From CAYZED01 sp964477445 (GTDB lineage: Bacteria > Bacillota > Clostridia > Lutisporales > Lutisporaceae): a stretch of DNA of 64,000 nucleotides. Under the pieces are notes generated by a model that made no database searches, was not told the DNA's origin, and saw nothing but the letters and a program-made list of their open reading frames with translations. This document shows, piece after piece, positions 43,105 through 52,129 of the stretch. A program made the translations under genes and the position numbers. Position 1 is the stretch's first letter. Each line of letters begins with the position of its first letter. The stretch is taken from the NCBI GenBank assembly GCA_964477445.1, contig CAYZED010000008.1:32685-96684 (forward strand). The letters are read 5' to 3'.

Positions 43105-43174
43105 TTTCGTTCCTCTTTTCATAATTTTCTCTATATCTTTTAGCTCTTAATTTTTCAGTGTGCTCCTCTATAAG
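43097..43174 (-). pseudogene. Possible 3' remnant of a RelE/HigB-type toxin gene
   Basis: An open frame of 25 codons, LIEEHTEKLRAKRYRENYEK and a short acidic end, lies between the ADP-ribosylglycohydrolase stop and the HTH gene, whose ATG it overlaps (ATGAGTAA). Basic helical ends and such overlaps are usual for toxins encoded before HigA-type antitoxins. The upstream body of the toxin is missing; a TAA directly precedes the fragment. The match is by pattern only. Confidence 0.4.
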
Positions 43175-43191
43175 TTATTCGCCCCTACAAT

Positions 43192-45396
43192 TCAATTATT
43201 ATAGCCAAAACGCTTATCTCTTGTTAATAATATCCTCATCCAAAAGTGCTCTCTATTAATTATAATTCTGTCCTCTGTAGTTGACTTGTATATCTCCAAA
43301 ATCGAAAATCGAAAGTTTTCTTTAATGTATTCAAATTCAATTTGAGTAAAATCTTTATTTCCACCGTGTCCATTATGAATATAGCTTTTCCAACGACCCA
43401 ATATCATATTCTCGCCATAAGCAGAACCGACATATCGCCTGCCCGTGTTTATATCCGTAATCAAGTATACACCCTTTTGATTTTCCAATGCTGTTTTCCA
43501 ATCTTTTCTATCCAAGACCCTTTTTAGTTCTTTCCAAGAAAGATCAACATTTTCGTATCCTGGAAAGTCATCATCTGAGAATGTATCATTGATTATTTCA
43601 TAAACCTCACACTCTCCAATAACGCTGTCAGCTTTTCGAATCATATTCTGTGACTTATTTTTATATCTGATAATCAAACGACCAAAATATTTACTGTATT
43701 TTTCCAACGTTTGGTGTTCATATCCTACTCCATCAAACTTATCTAGATCCTTGGTTATTTTGCTAATATCAAACAACAGCCATTTATCACTATCTATCTT
43801 AATAAACCCAAAAGCAATTTGCCCCACTTGGAATGATTTATTCTTCGAATAGTTCCAAAACTGACCAGTGTATAAGCCTTCATCCTTTTCTTTAAAGAGC
43901 TTAATTGGATCATAATCACCATTATTACTTTTATTAAATCTAATTTTGACATTCGCTAATTCAAAATCTGTAAATTTTAAAATATCATTAAGCAAAATCG
44001 TTTGATTGTTCTCCTGAAAGTTTTTATCTTCCATCACAGCTATAACCTCTAACCTTTCCAGTAATCTTAAAAATACACCATCCTTGATTGACTCTTCCCA
44101 ATTCCCATCGCCGAAGTGCTCCGCCCGTAAATGGTAAGTAAGAATCGCTTTTACTAAGTCAATTTCTGCCTTTTCAATATTTTCATTCATAGTTCGTTTT
44201 TCTCGCCCTAAATATTTCTCAATCGTATTATCATAATTGTAATCAATAAAATTAGTCCGATAAACATCGCTATGAAAGGAATTAAACTCGTCTTCATAGA
44301 TTGGAAAACCTGCTATAATCACTCCTCTTTCATCCCTTTTACTATCTTCGTATTTACAAAATTTTCTATTCATTGCCTCCCGGAAATATGGGATGTAAGA
44401 GGTCAATAGACTTATTGCATTAAGTTCAATGGATCTTCTAAATCTGTCACACAACTCATATATGTATTCCTTTTTTACAATCGTATCTATCCAATCCCGC
44501 GGAATGCTGTCTACACCGTAAAAAATACCTGCTAACCCACCTGTAACAGCAGCTACTGTATCTGTATCCTCTCCCAAATTAACAGCTTTCAAAACGCATT
44601 CTGCATAATCGTTTGAATTCAACAGGCACCAAATAGCTGCCTCCAAAGTATCTACAACATAGCCGCTACTCTGGATTTCGCTCATATCCAGTTCAGCAAA
44701 TTCTTCTATATCAAAGATTCTTTTATAGAAATTCAATTCCGTCGTGAATCCCCACTCCAATGAGAACTCCTCAGTCCGTTCATAAATGTCCTTAGCTTCC
44801 TGGATTCCCTTTCGGATAGCATTTTTTAAATCATTATCATATACAAGATTATGTGCAATACAGCAATATATTCCGCAGGCAATTTTTGATCTTTTATGAC
44901 CATGAGTTAAGGCGGCCACATTATGTATAAGTTCTAACGCTTCTTTGTTTGGCAAGTTCTCCCTACCAAATGAGCCCTCCAGAAAAAATACCATTGGCAA
45001 AATCCGCATCAACGCGCCATTCCCATTATCCCGAACATCTTTTCCACCGCACTCAAATGGATTAACACCTTTTTCAAATCGTTTCAAGGCATTTCTTGTA
45101 GACCCACCAATGTCAAAAGCCAATCCATGAGGTGTATATTCTCCATCTTTGTACCAACTCATAAATTTCTTCATGATATCCATATAGTCCAAACCCTTTG
45201 ACAAGCTATCTATCAAGCAAAATGTCATGCTGGAATCATCTGACCATGTGCCCGCCGGCTGGTTGTATGTTCCGTAAGAACGCATGTTAACTACAGGATT
45301 TTCCAGCAATGATTCCCTACTTTGAAATTCTACTGGCACTCCCAAAGCGTCCGCAACAGCAAGCCCCATAATCCCGTCAATTATCTTATCCTTCAA
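43192..45396 (-). CDS. ADP-ribosylglycohydrolase / DUF6508 / GIY-YIG nuclease fusion
   Basis: A 734-residue protein with three parts. Residues 1-335: ADP-ribosylglycohydrolase (DraG/ARH) with metal ligands in WSDDSSM and LGEDTDTVAAVTGGLAG, predicted active. Residues about 345-450: DUF6508-like segment (FPIYEDEF ... ILTYHLRAEHFGDGNW). Residues about 462-734: a complete GIY-YIG protein, starting TILLNDILKF and with nuclease core GVYLITDINTGRRYVGSAYG, catalytic-type Arg in LGRWKSY and Glu in NREHFWM. The start is TTG at 45396 behind GGGGGGAGA. The GIY-YIG part normally stands alone, so two genes seem to have merged. It follows a 5'-nucleotidase gene by 67 bp. Removal of ADP-ribose plus nucleic-acid cleavage in one protein suggests defence or toxin activity, as inference. 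Confidence 0.88.
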   Translation of the reverse strand: MKDKIIDGIMGLAVADALGVPVEFQSRESLLENPVVNMRSYGTYNQPAGTWSDDSSMTFCLIDSLSKGLDYMDIMKKFMSWYKDGEYTPHGLAFDIGGSTRNALKRFEKGVNPFECGGKDVRDNGNGALMRILPMVFFLEGSFGRENLPNKEALELIHNVAALTHGHKRSKIACGIYCCIAHNLVYDNDLKNAIRKGIQEAKDIYERTEEFSLEWGFTTELNFYKRIFDIEEFAELDMSEIQSSGYVVDTLEAAIWCLLNSNDYAECVLKAVNLGEDTDTVAAVTGGLAGIFYGVDSIPRDWIDTIVKKEYIYELCDRFRRSIELNAISLLTSYIPYFREAMNRKFCKYEDSKRDERGVIIAGFPIYEDEFNSFHSDVYRTNFIDYNYDNTIEKYLGREKRTMNENIEKAEIDLVKAILTYHLRAEHFGDGNWEESIKDGVFLRLLERLEVIAVMEDKNFQENNQTILLNDILKFTDFELANVKIRFNKSNNGDYDPIKLFKEKDEGLYTGQFWNYSKNKSFQVGQIAFGFIKIDSDKWLLFDISKITKDLDKFDGVGYEHQTLEKYSKYFGRLIIRYKNKSQNMIRKADSVIGECEVYEIINDTFSDDDFPGYENVDLSWKELKRVLDRKDWKTALENQKGVYLITDINTGRRYVGSAYGENMILGRWKSYIHNGHGGNKDFTQIEFEYIKENFRFSILEIYKSTTEDRIIINREHFWMRILLTRDKRFGYNN

Positions 45397-45463
45397 GTGT
45401 CACATCTCCCCCCATAGTTTCTCTAAGGTTTCTCTTCGGATTTAATTCTCAAATTTAATTATA

Positions 45464-46375
45464 CTATATCAAATTTTTTGTATTTAATAACGAGTCTGAT
45501 CTATACGGAACCCTACCTGCTGGCACCTGCTCCGATGCTAATCCTACATGTGAATCCTGATCGTCAAAAAAGATATGTGCATTAAATGATTTCAGCACCT
45601 GATCCTTACTCACTCCCCCTAGAAAGAACGCCTCATCCACTTTCACTCCCCACTCTCTTAGTGTCAAAATGATTCTCTTATGCGCTGGACTATTTCTAGC
45701 AGTAACTATGGCAATCCTCAATATTTCCGGATCCTTTTCTTTAATTTTTGATAATGTCTTCAAAAGTTTCCCGAATGGTCCTTCTGGCAAAGCCTTCTGA
45801 GCGTTCAGTTTCTCATTTTCTATAAATGCCTCGAGTCCCTGAGTTTTGTAAATCAGTTCTGACTCCTCTGAAAACAAAACTGCATCCGCATCAAAGGCAA
45901 TTCGTATTTGTTTTTTATCTGGAGTGTAATCACTCGGCGGATTATATATAAGCGCGGCCGCAAAACCAGCATCAATGGCATCTTGTACATCAGCCAGGTT
46001 CTTTGAGAGAAATAAATCCACCTCAAAAGGCTTAAGGTAGCTCTCCATCTTTTCTCCGCCTGTAAACGCCGCTCTACGAACATTCAACCCATAGGTCTCT
46101 ATAGTATTAAAAACTCTCAGGCCTGTCTCTGGGCTATTTCTGGACATAACAATAACCTCGACAATTGGCTCTTCGAATTCTTTGTTCAAATTCAAAAGCA
46201 TTTCCACAAGCGGAAAGGCAGTTCCCTTTTCTAACAAATCCGCTTCGTGCTCAATTTGATATTTGATGTAGCTTCCTAGCCCTTCATTCTCATATATTTC
46301 GTTTTCTTTTTCCAGATTGAAAAGCGCTCTGGATGCTACTGCAATTACTAACTTGCTTTTTAGATCGTATGACAT
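45464..46375 (-). CDS. Cytosolic 5'-nucleotidase (PF06189 type)
   Basis: Nucleotidase of about 303 residues of the cN-I-like family, which removes phosphate from nucleoside monophosphates. The HAD-type first motif is IRIAFDADAVLFSEESELIY; further features are VIVMSRNSPETGLRVFNTIE, IAIVTARNSPAHKRII and the acidic HIFFDDQDSHV. The ATG at 46375 has GGGGGCAAG upstream. It sits between AbiEii and the ADP-ribosylglycohydrolase fusion. A link of AMP/ADP-ribose breakdown is possible but not shown. Confidence 0.88.
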   Translation of the reverse strand: MSYDLKSKLVIAVASRALFNLEKENEIYENEGLGSYIKYQIEHEADLLEKGTAFPLVEMLLNLNKEFEEPIVEVIVMSRNSPETGLRVFNTIETYGLNVRRAAFTGGEKMESYLKPFEVDLFLSKNLADVQDAIDAGFAAALIYNPPSDYTPDKKQIRIAFDADAVLFSEESELIYKTQGLEAFIENEKLNAQKALPEGPFGKLLKTLSKIKEKDPEILRIAIVTARNSPAHKRIILTLREWGVKVDEAFFLGGVSKDQVLKSFNAHIFFDDQDSHVGLASEQVPAGRVPYRSDSLLNTKNLI

Positions 46376-46519
46376 CTTTACTTGCCCCCTTATTGTTAAA
46401 ATGAGAAATCTCAAATGTTTGATTCGTTTTTACCTGACAAATATATATTAACACTAAGGTTAGACAAGCTATGTCTATATGTTTTTAGTAACACTGAAAT
46501 TGAAGCATCCAATTTTCTC

Positions 46520-47486
46520 TTAAAGATTAAACACAGTTAGAATTTCTTTTACTCTTTTTAACGCACTGATTGCACTATCAAAGCTAATTTGATCTTTATC
46601 ATCCAATACATATGTTCTCTGCATTAATTCAAAAGATTTAGCAAATTCCATATCTTCCTCTAACTCTGATAAATATGCAAATTTTCTCATCATCATTTCT
46701 TCTAGCACTCCACCAAGTCGTTCGCGTTCTTCTTTTCTCTTATATCCGACCATCTGCTGAAAAACTTCTTTGTCTCTTATCAAATCTAATATAATTTCAT
46801 TTTCTAGAAGAATCGCGATGTCATATACATGCTTTGCAACATCAAAATAAAGCTTCCTTTCAAAGTAAAATTCGGATGCGAAAATTTTATCCACAAAAAT
46901 TCTTTCAAGCTTTTGTGTCAATATAGTAAAAGGTTTAACTTCGAACTCCTCAGACAAAATTCTTTTTCTATCCGGGGAAGCAAGTTTATAAATAATTGCC
47001 GAAATGACCATTGGTGTCACTGGCTCACTTACAGTGAAGGATGTTGCTTCAACCTTGACTCTCTCGAACCGTTGANNNNNNNNNNCGTTGAAGCAAATCT
47101 TGTTTATCCACGCTTACAACAGAATCATAAATATAAACAGATGTTATGCCACCCTTTTTATCTACGTCCTCTTCAGCCAGTCTTGGAAGAACTACATATT
47201 CTTTTGATGCACTCCTTAACCGCTTCCCTGCTTTGGTTTTACTACAGTCTGCAATTGAAACCGTCAAATCTATATCTTCTGAAAAGCGTCTAACACTTCC
47301 AAGTGCTTTGTACAATGCCGTACCACCCTTAAAATAAGCATGCAATTCTGCTTGTTTATCTGATAATTCCTCAAGTATAAGAGTCACATAATAATCCTTT
47401 TCCAATATATCTGCTCTTGTTCCGGTATTTTCTTGTATTTCTAGTAGAATCGCCTCAAAGGCATCCCTATCTAAATGTAGTTTCAT
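46520..47486 (-). CDS. abiEii: AbiEii nucleotidyltransferase toxin
   Basis: Toxin of the type IV AbiE system, a nucleotidyltransferase that blocks growth when freed from AbiEi and gives phage exclusion. The active core is KDYYVTLIL, FKGGTALYKALGSVRRFSEDIDLTV. A 10-N run at 47076-47085 lies between two copies of CGTTGA and splits the frame. Collapsing N and one copy (16 nt) gives one continuous frame through LLQRFERVKVEATSFTVSEP into the second half, 316 residues in all, so the break is an assembly artefact. It starts 9 nt after the AbiEi stop. Confidence 0.9.
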
Positions 47487-47495
47487 TTATTTTTC

Positions 47496-48146
47496 TCAGG
47501 CAGCAATCTCAACAAGCTGCCATACTACCTCCTTGCTATAAAAATTCTTAGCATAACCAACCAACTTTTTAAAATCTAATTCATTTCGTTCAATAAAATT
47601 ATTTATGATCGTTCTTGCATCTTCTTCATCAAACGATATCTGATCCTTGTTCTCTAAAATATCCAACAATTGCATATACGGTTTGTTTTCTTTATTAATC
47701 AAAGTCTTTGGTTTACGAAGAACCGTTTTTAACTTCTCATCTATGTTATCTCCATACTTATGACATCGGTTGGAAGTGAAGTATTTATATCTAGGAACCT
47801 GTGTCGTAAGCCCCAATGCATTCATCAAAGACGGCCCCGTTTCATATCCAATTTCTCCATAACTATTCCGTATATATGTTTCCAAAAAAACCTGCATGGG
47901 GTTTAGTAATGACGAACCAAATGCTGTAATCTTAGGAATAAAGTACACACCTCTCTGATATCTTTCTAGTTTCTTCTTATCAGTCAGTCTTTTAAGGTTA
48001 ACATTTACGACTTTTTTTGCTTCTTCATGAGTAACCCCAAAATAACTCGCAACTTCCTTTACGGTATTATCTGTGTATATAGGAGTTCCTGGTTGTTTAT
48101 TTTTTATATATTCAGTTATATACATTCCATATCCAGTGCGTTTCAT
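47496..48146 (-). CDS. abiEi: AbiEi antitoxin (DUF6088 family)
   Basis: Antitoxin and autoregulator of the AbiE pair, 216 residues. The N-terminal winged helix is TVKEVASYFGVTHEEAKKVVNVNLKRLTDKKKLERYQRGVYFIP, followed by YETGPSLMNALGLTTQVPRYKYFTSN typical of this family. RBS AAGGGG precedes the ATG. Inverted repeats just upstream are likely its own operator. Confidence 0.9.
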   Translation of the reverse strand: MKRTGYGMYITEYIKNKQPGTPIYTDNTVKEVASYFGVTHEEAKKVVNVNLKRLTDKKKLERYQRGVYFIPKITAFGSSLLNPMQVFLETYIRNSYGEIGYETGPSLMNALGLTTQVPRYKYFTSNRCHKYGDNIDEKLKTVLRKPKTLINKENKPYMQLLDILENKDQISFDEEDARTIINNFIERNELDFKKLVGYAKNFYSKEVVWQLVEIAA

Positions 48147-48180
48147 TTGAATCCCCTTTGTTATTATTTTTTACTATTTT

Positions 48181-48226
48181 ATTATGTTTTTATGTGTTTA
48201 TAATAACATAAAAACTTTATGTTTTC
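48181..48226 (-). promoter_or_regulatory. Candidate AbiEi operator region
   Basis: Inverted elements ACATAAA/TTTATGT and CATAAAAACATA cluster 35-80 nt upstream of abiEi. AbiEi proteins bind inverted repeats to repress their own operon. The exact promoter hexamers are not clear. Confidence 0.45.
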
Positions 48227-48290
48227 AATCAACAATTTGCAACTTAGCAACCCACCCCTACCAATTTATCCGCTAGCATCATCATTATTT

Positions 48291-48328
48291 TAAAAACAAA
48301 AGTCAAACTCCATATCTAGAATTTGACT
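48291..48328 (-). terminator. Terminator at the end of the BREX/DUF2130 unit
   Basis: Minus-strand stem AGTCAAA/TTTGACT (48322-48328 with 48301-48307), 14-nt loop, followed by TTTGTTTTTA. It lies about 75 nt after the DUF2130 stop. Confidence 0.75.
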
Positions 48329-48400
48329 CATTTATTATGCCATTATCATTGTTATATACATTTTTGATTGAAATGTACTCTATTATCTTACTTATCCAGC

Positions 48401-49615
48401 CTATTCGGAGTCCGATTTATTAAGCTCTTCAAATTTTGCTGCCATTGTCGGATTACTGCGGGTCAATTTTTTGATTGTCACATCCTGTGCTTTGTCGTTT
48501 GCGAGGCGTAGATTACGGTCTGTTCCCAGCAACGCTTCCTTAGTTTTCTGTAAATGATCGATTGACTTGTCTATTTCATCAATCGCTGTTTTGAACTTGT
48601 TTGATGCAATGTCATAGTTCTTGCCGAAGGCATCTTTGAATTTATTAAGCTCATCCTCAAAATTCGCAATATCGATGTTTTGTGCCTTAATTAATGCAAG
48701 TTCAGTCTTATATTTCAGCGAGTTCTGTGCTGCATTGCGTAGCAAAGTAATCATTGGAATGAAAAATTGCGGTCTTACTACATACATCTTGGGGTAGCGA
48801 TAAGAAACATCTACAATACCACCATTATAAAGATCATTGTTTGGCTCTAATAAAGTAACTAGCACTGCGTACTCGCAGCCTTTTTCCTTCCGATCCTTAT
48901 CAAGTTCCTTAAGGAAGTCCTCGTTCTTCTTTTTGGTTGCAGTCTCATCATTTTCGTTTTTCATCTCAAACATAATCGAGATAAACTCTGTTCCAGCACT
49001 GTCAGCCTCACGGAATATGTAATCTCCCTTGCTTCCTGATTTTGAGTCATTATCTTTCTCAAAATACGCCATAGGAAATGCGGCAGAGCGGATTTTTGAA
49101 AATTCAATTTCACAATGTTGCTCAAGTGTTTCACCGACCATTTTTGTGGATAATTTTGCTTTCATGTCCTTCAAACGCTCTATAGCGTCATCACGATCTT
49201 TTATCTGTGTTTCATATTTTTCCTTAAGAGATGATTCCAGCAGCTTCTTTTCTGACTCTTTGGACTCAACGTCGCGTTTTAGATCATCGCGTTCCTTCTC
49301 AACTTTACCGAGTGCGACCTTCAGCGCCAGCTGTTTAACAATGTCAGCTGACTTAAGTTCTTCCGTCAGGCGAGCTATTTCCGTATCCTTCTTTGCTGCT
49401 TCATCCTTTAAATTTCCTGTAACTGTGGCATGAATTAGTTCTGCGTTTGATTTGAGTTCAACCTTCATTCGCTCAATTTCAACATCCTTCTTAGCGACTT
49501 TCTTCTCCATTTCGCTGGCGATTTTTGTCTCAGCAAGTTCAATGGCGGCCTTTTTATCTTGTTCGGCGAGAAGTAACCGTTCATTTAATGCCTTATCAAA
49601 AGCCTCATTGCGCAC
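48401..49615 (-). CDS. DUF2130 protein, 5' end damaged
   Basis: PD-(D/E)XK-type protein of the DUF2130 family. Residues 1-165 are a long coiled coil; the nuclease-like core is about 175-300 with KGDYIFRE ... FEMKNE as the D...E-x-K site; a helical end follows. From the listed GTG at 49615 the frame stays open 19 further codons upstream, encoding NKIFNLDETGYADILNQ, which matches the usual family start. An ATG at 49683 in another frame begins MNIEII, also like the family start. The zinc-finger CPxCG that should join them is absent, so a short frame-breaking deletion has probably inactivated the start. Confidence 0.8.
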   Translation of the reverse strand: MRNEAFDKALNERLLLAEQDKKAAIELAETKIASEMEKKVAKKDVEIERMKVELKSNAELIHATVTGNLKDEAAKKDTEIARLTEELKSADIVKQLALKVALGKVEKERDDLKRDVESKESEKKLLESSLKEKYETQIKDRDDAIERLKDMKAKLSTKMVGETLEQHCEIEFSKIRSAAFPMAYFEKDNDSKSGSKGDYIFREADSAGTEFISIMFEMKNENDETATKKKNEDFLKELDKDRKEKGCEYAVLVTLLEPNNDLYNGGIVDVSYRYPKMYVVRPQFFIPMITLLRNAAQNSLKYKTELALIKAQNIDIANFEDELNKFKDAFGKNYDIASNKFKTAIDEIDKSIDHLQKTKEALLGTDRNLRLANDKAQDVTIKKLTRSNPTMAAKFEELNKSDSE

Positions 49616-49620
49616 TTGAT

Positions 49621-49884
49621 TTAGAATGTCCGCATAACCGGTCTCATCAAGATTAAATATTTTGTTATAATTTCAATATTCATATAGTTTTCCAGTTGTT
49701 CACCACACATCATATCGCTATCTGTTATTCGAATACCCGTAGTTATTTGTGGAGATTGCAATTGATAAGAGTGATTCTTATGAATACAAAAAAAATATAA
49801 ATCAACGTCATCATACAACCGAGAGCCCATGTACTGAATTGTTATGTTCTCAATTCCATCAATTGTAACTTGCACATCTGCCAT
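49621..49884 (-). CDS. Small ORF of unknown function after brxL
   Basis: Open frame of 87 codons, 23 nt after brxL. The first 66 residues (MADVQVTIDGIENITIQYMG ... CGEQLENY) read as an independent strand-rich protein. The last 21 residues come from the broken start of DUF2130 in a second frame. The ribosome site is weak. It may be a real small protein whose stop was lost by the same deletion; no family is recognised. Confidence 0.45.
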   Translation of the reverse strand: MADVQVTIDGIENITIQYMGSRLYDDVDLYFFCIHKNHSYQLQSPQITTGIRITDSDMMCGEQLENYMNIEIITKYLILMRPVMRTF

Positions 49885-49907
49885 TCTATATTAACTTTCT
49901 AATATGA

Positions 49908-51947
49908 TTACTCAACACCCAACGCCTTAAACACAGCATCCTCCGGACTTGAGTAAAACGAAATCTGGAACTTCGAGAAAAGTTCTGATGGAACTGTTGA
50001 TATGTCTGCTGCTGAGGACATTGGCAAAAGAAGCTTCTTCCCTCCAGCATCCAAGCACGCCTGCATAGTATTTGCAAGTTCTTCAACCTTAATGATAGTT
50101 CCCCCTATACTCATTGTGCCCAGAATTACCATTTGTCCCTGTGCTGGCTTTTTAAGAACTCCAGAACATAATGCGATTAACGCCGTAAGTGACAGCTCAT
50201 CTGTCATCCCAACGCCTTGACAATCTTGTACGTGCATCAAGAAATCATTATTCTCTACCGAGATAGATCCGGAAATATTCTTCTTATTCGCTTTGAAGTA
50301 ATTAAAAGCCGTCGCAATACTTTCTTTTACATCCCTCGCACCACCAAGTCCTGTCTTCTCAAGTTTTCCAGATCCACTAACTACTTCTAATTCAATTTTA
50401 TATACACCTAGCATTCCAGTATCACCATGTCCTACTGTATATACATGACCTGGTTTCCCCATGCCTTCAGGTATTAATTTACTACCACCCTGCTCAGGTA
50501 CCGAAACAAACTTCTCCTCCAGGGTTTCATTGTCAATGTATGAGAAATGAACGTCATAGAACTCCATGCCACCAATTTTCTTCAACTGTTCCTTTACTCT
50601 TCGTCTTCCTTCAAGGGCATATTTTAAAATCTCTTCTATATCTGCTTTTTCATAAATACCGTCTGGATAGATAAGCTTTACCAATCCGGATACTGTCTTA
50701 CGCACCGCTATTACATCACGTTGATTAAGGTTATTTCCAATTTTGAAATACTTATCAATGGAATCCGAAAAAGATCTCTTCCTCATCTCTCTCATGAACT
50801 CTGAGACATAATCAGTTATCAATCCATATTCGTTCGTGAAATATTCCGGCCTCATCTTTGGAATTTCCCAGCCAGGAATATAGTAATGCATTCTATCAAA
50901 GAAAGCTGCATCATATGCCATCGCCTCTGGAAATGGATCAAACAAGTGTGAAGTCTTTAATAACACCTCAATGCTTTGATTGATATTCCCCACAAAAACC
51001 ATAGAAGCCGATGCCTGTTTCTCTTCTTTCCCTCTTGCAAATGACCCCGAAGCCATATAATCTTTCATAATTTGAATTCCATCTTTATCTTTAAAGGTGA
51101 TTCCTGCGACTTCATCGAACGCAACCGTATCCCACAACCCTACGAGTCCAATTTGTCTACTGGACATATTGTAAAATAGATTTGCTACAGTTGTTTGGCC
51201 TCCGGATACTAAAATACTATTTGGTGATATCTCCTTATAAATATGTGACTTTCCTGTTCCTCTTGGGCCAAGTTCACACACATTGTAATTATTCTCCACT
51301 AGTGGAATCATTCGAGCTAAAAGATGCCACTTCACTTTGTCTTTAAATTGAGTTGGCTCCATTCCCACAGATCTAAGTAAAACATCGATCCATTCTTCTG
51401 TCGTGAAAGCTTTTCGGCCTTGAAAAATTTCTTCAAGATCAAGATTAGGCATTTGGATAGGTGTTATCTTAACAATATTGAAAGGACTAACCCCTTTTAT
51501 TTCTTCATCATAAAAATAATCCAACTTCACAATGCACCAAATTCCACCACAAAGTAGTTTCTCATATTCTTTAACATAATTTGGCGAGACCGCTATATTT
51601 CTTATTCCTAAGTTTGAAAATTCGGCTTCGTAAACATCTTTTCTCTCATTTAATGCGACTGTTACTTTATCGATAACAGTATAATTCCCAAGCTCACGAA
51701 CCTTGCTTTTAACTTTTTCAGATTCGTCAGGCCTTACATAATTTTCTGCAAGAATACGCTTAACGCTCTCTATCCCAGATTTTATGCCCTCTTCATCTGT
51801 CGTCGCGCAATACATCCCAAGCAGGTATTCCAAAACATATACTGGAACATTTGCACCTTCTTTAATCATCTTTGTAAGATCTTTACGAACAATTTTACCA
51901 GCAAATTGGTCATTCAATTTTGAATTCAAATCCAATCGAATATCCAT
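49908..51947 (-). CDS. brxL: BREX protein BrxL (Lon-like)
   Basis: Last core gene of type 1 BREX, 679 residues. AAA core: Walker A ELGPRGTGKSH, Walker B-like DTVAFDEVAG, then VFVGNINQSIE. The C-terminal part (residues about 540-679) resembles the Lon proteolytic fold: DCQGVGMTDELSLTALIALCSG and GGTIIKVEELANTMQACLDAGGKKLLLP. BrxL assembles as a ring on DNA and is needed for defence in characterised systems. RBS GGAGGAG precedes the ATG. It lies 22 nt after a 48-aa ORF. Confidence 0.96.
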   Translation of the reverse strand: MDIRLDLNSKLNDQFAGKIVRKDLTKMIKEGANVPVYVLEYLLGMYCATTDEEGIKSGIESVKRILAENYVRPDESEKVKSKVRELGNYTVIDKVTVALNERKDVYEAEFSNLGIRNIAVSPNYVKEYEKLLCGGIWCIVKLDYFYDEEIKGVSPFNIVKITPIQMPNLDLEEIFQGRKAFTTEEWIDVLLRSVGMEPTQFKDKVKWHLLARMIPLVENNYNVCELGPRGTGKSHIYKEISPNSILVSGGQTTVANLFYNMSSRQIGLVGLWDTVAFDEVAGITFKDKDGIQIMKDYMASGSFARGKEEKQASASMVFVGNINQSIEVLLKTSHLFDPFPEAMAYDAAFFDRMHYYIPGWEIPKMRPEYFTNEYGLITDYVSEFMREMRKRSFSDSIDKYFKIGNNLNQRDVIAVRKTVSGLVKLIYPDGIYEKADIEEILKYALEGRRRVKEQLKKIGGMEFYDVHFSYIDNETLEEKFVSVPEQGGSKLIPEGMGKPGHVYTVGHGDTGMLGVYKIELEVVSGSGKLEKTGLGGARDVKESIATAFNYFKANKKNISGSISVENNDFLMHVQDCQGVGMTDELSLTALIALCSGVLKKPAQGQMVILGTMSIGGTIIKVEELANTMQACLDAGGKKLLLPMSSAADISTVPSELFSKFQISFYSSPEDAVFKALGVE

Positions 51948-51969
51948 TAATTATACTCCTCCGCAGTTT

Positions 51970-52116
51970 TTATTTTATCGATTTTACCATATGCTCAAAC
52001 TCATCATAAATTCGCGGATTCTTATCAACATTTCGTTTGTATTCAATTACTGACCTTAGTATGTTATACATTTCGATAATAAAATTACCCCTCATTCTTT
52101 TTACAATTGTATCCAT
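51970..52116 (-). CDS. 48-residue ORF between pglZ and brxL
   Basis: Starts with ATG at 52116 behind AAGGAG at 9 nt, 13 nt after the pglZ stop, and ends 22 nt before brxL. The sequence is helical and basic (MDTIVKRMRGNFIIEMYNIL ... EFEHMVKSIK). A longer in-frame version to 52158 would overlap pglZ and lacks a ribosome site. Spacing and ribosome site suggest a genuine gene; no family known to me. Confidence 0.55.
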   Translation of the reverse strand: MDTIVKRMRGNFIIEMYNILRSVIEYKRNVDKNPRIYDEFEHMVKSIK

Positions 52117-52129
52117 CAATAAAATCTCC

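Noticed and set aside
46520..47020. Separate gene downstream of a truncated AbiEii
   Set aside because: Collapsing the false gap at 47076 merges both parts into one AbiEii frame.
49886..50086. Arginine-rich 66-codon frame inside brxL
   Set aside because: Overlaps the end of brxL in another frame with no ribosome site; a shadow frame.
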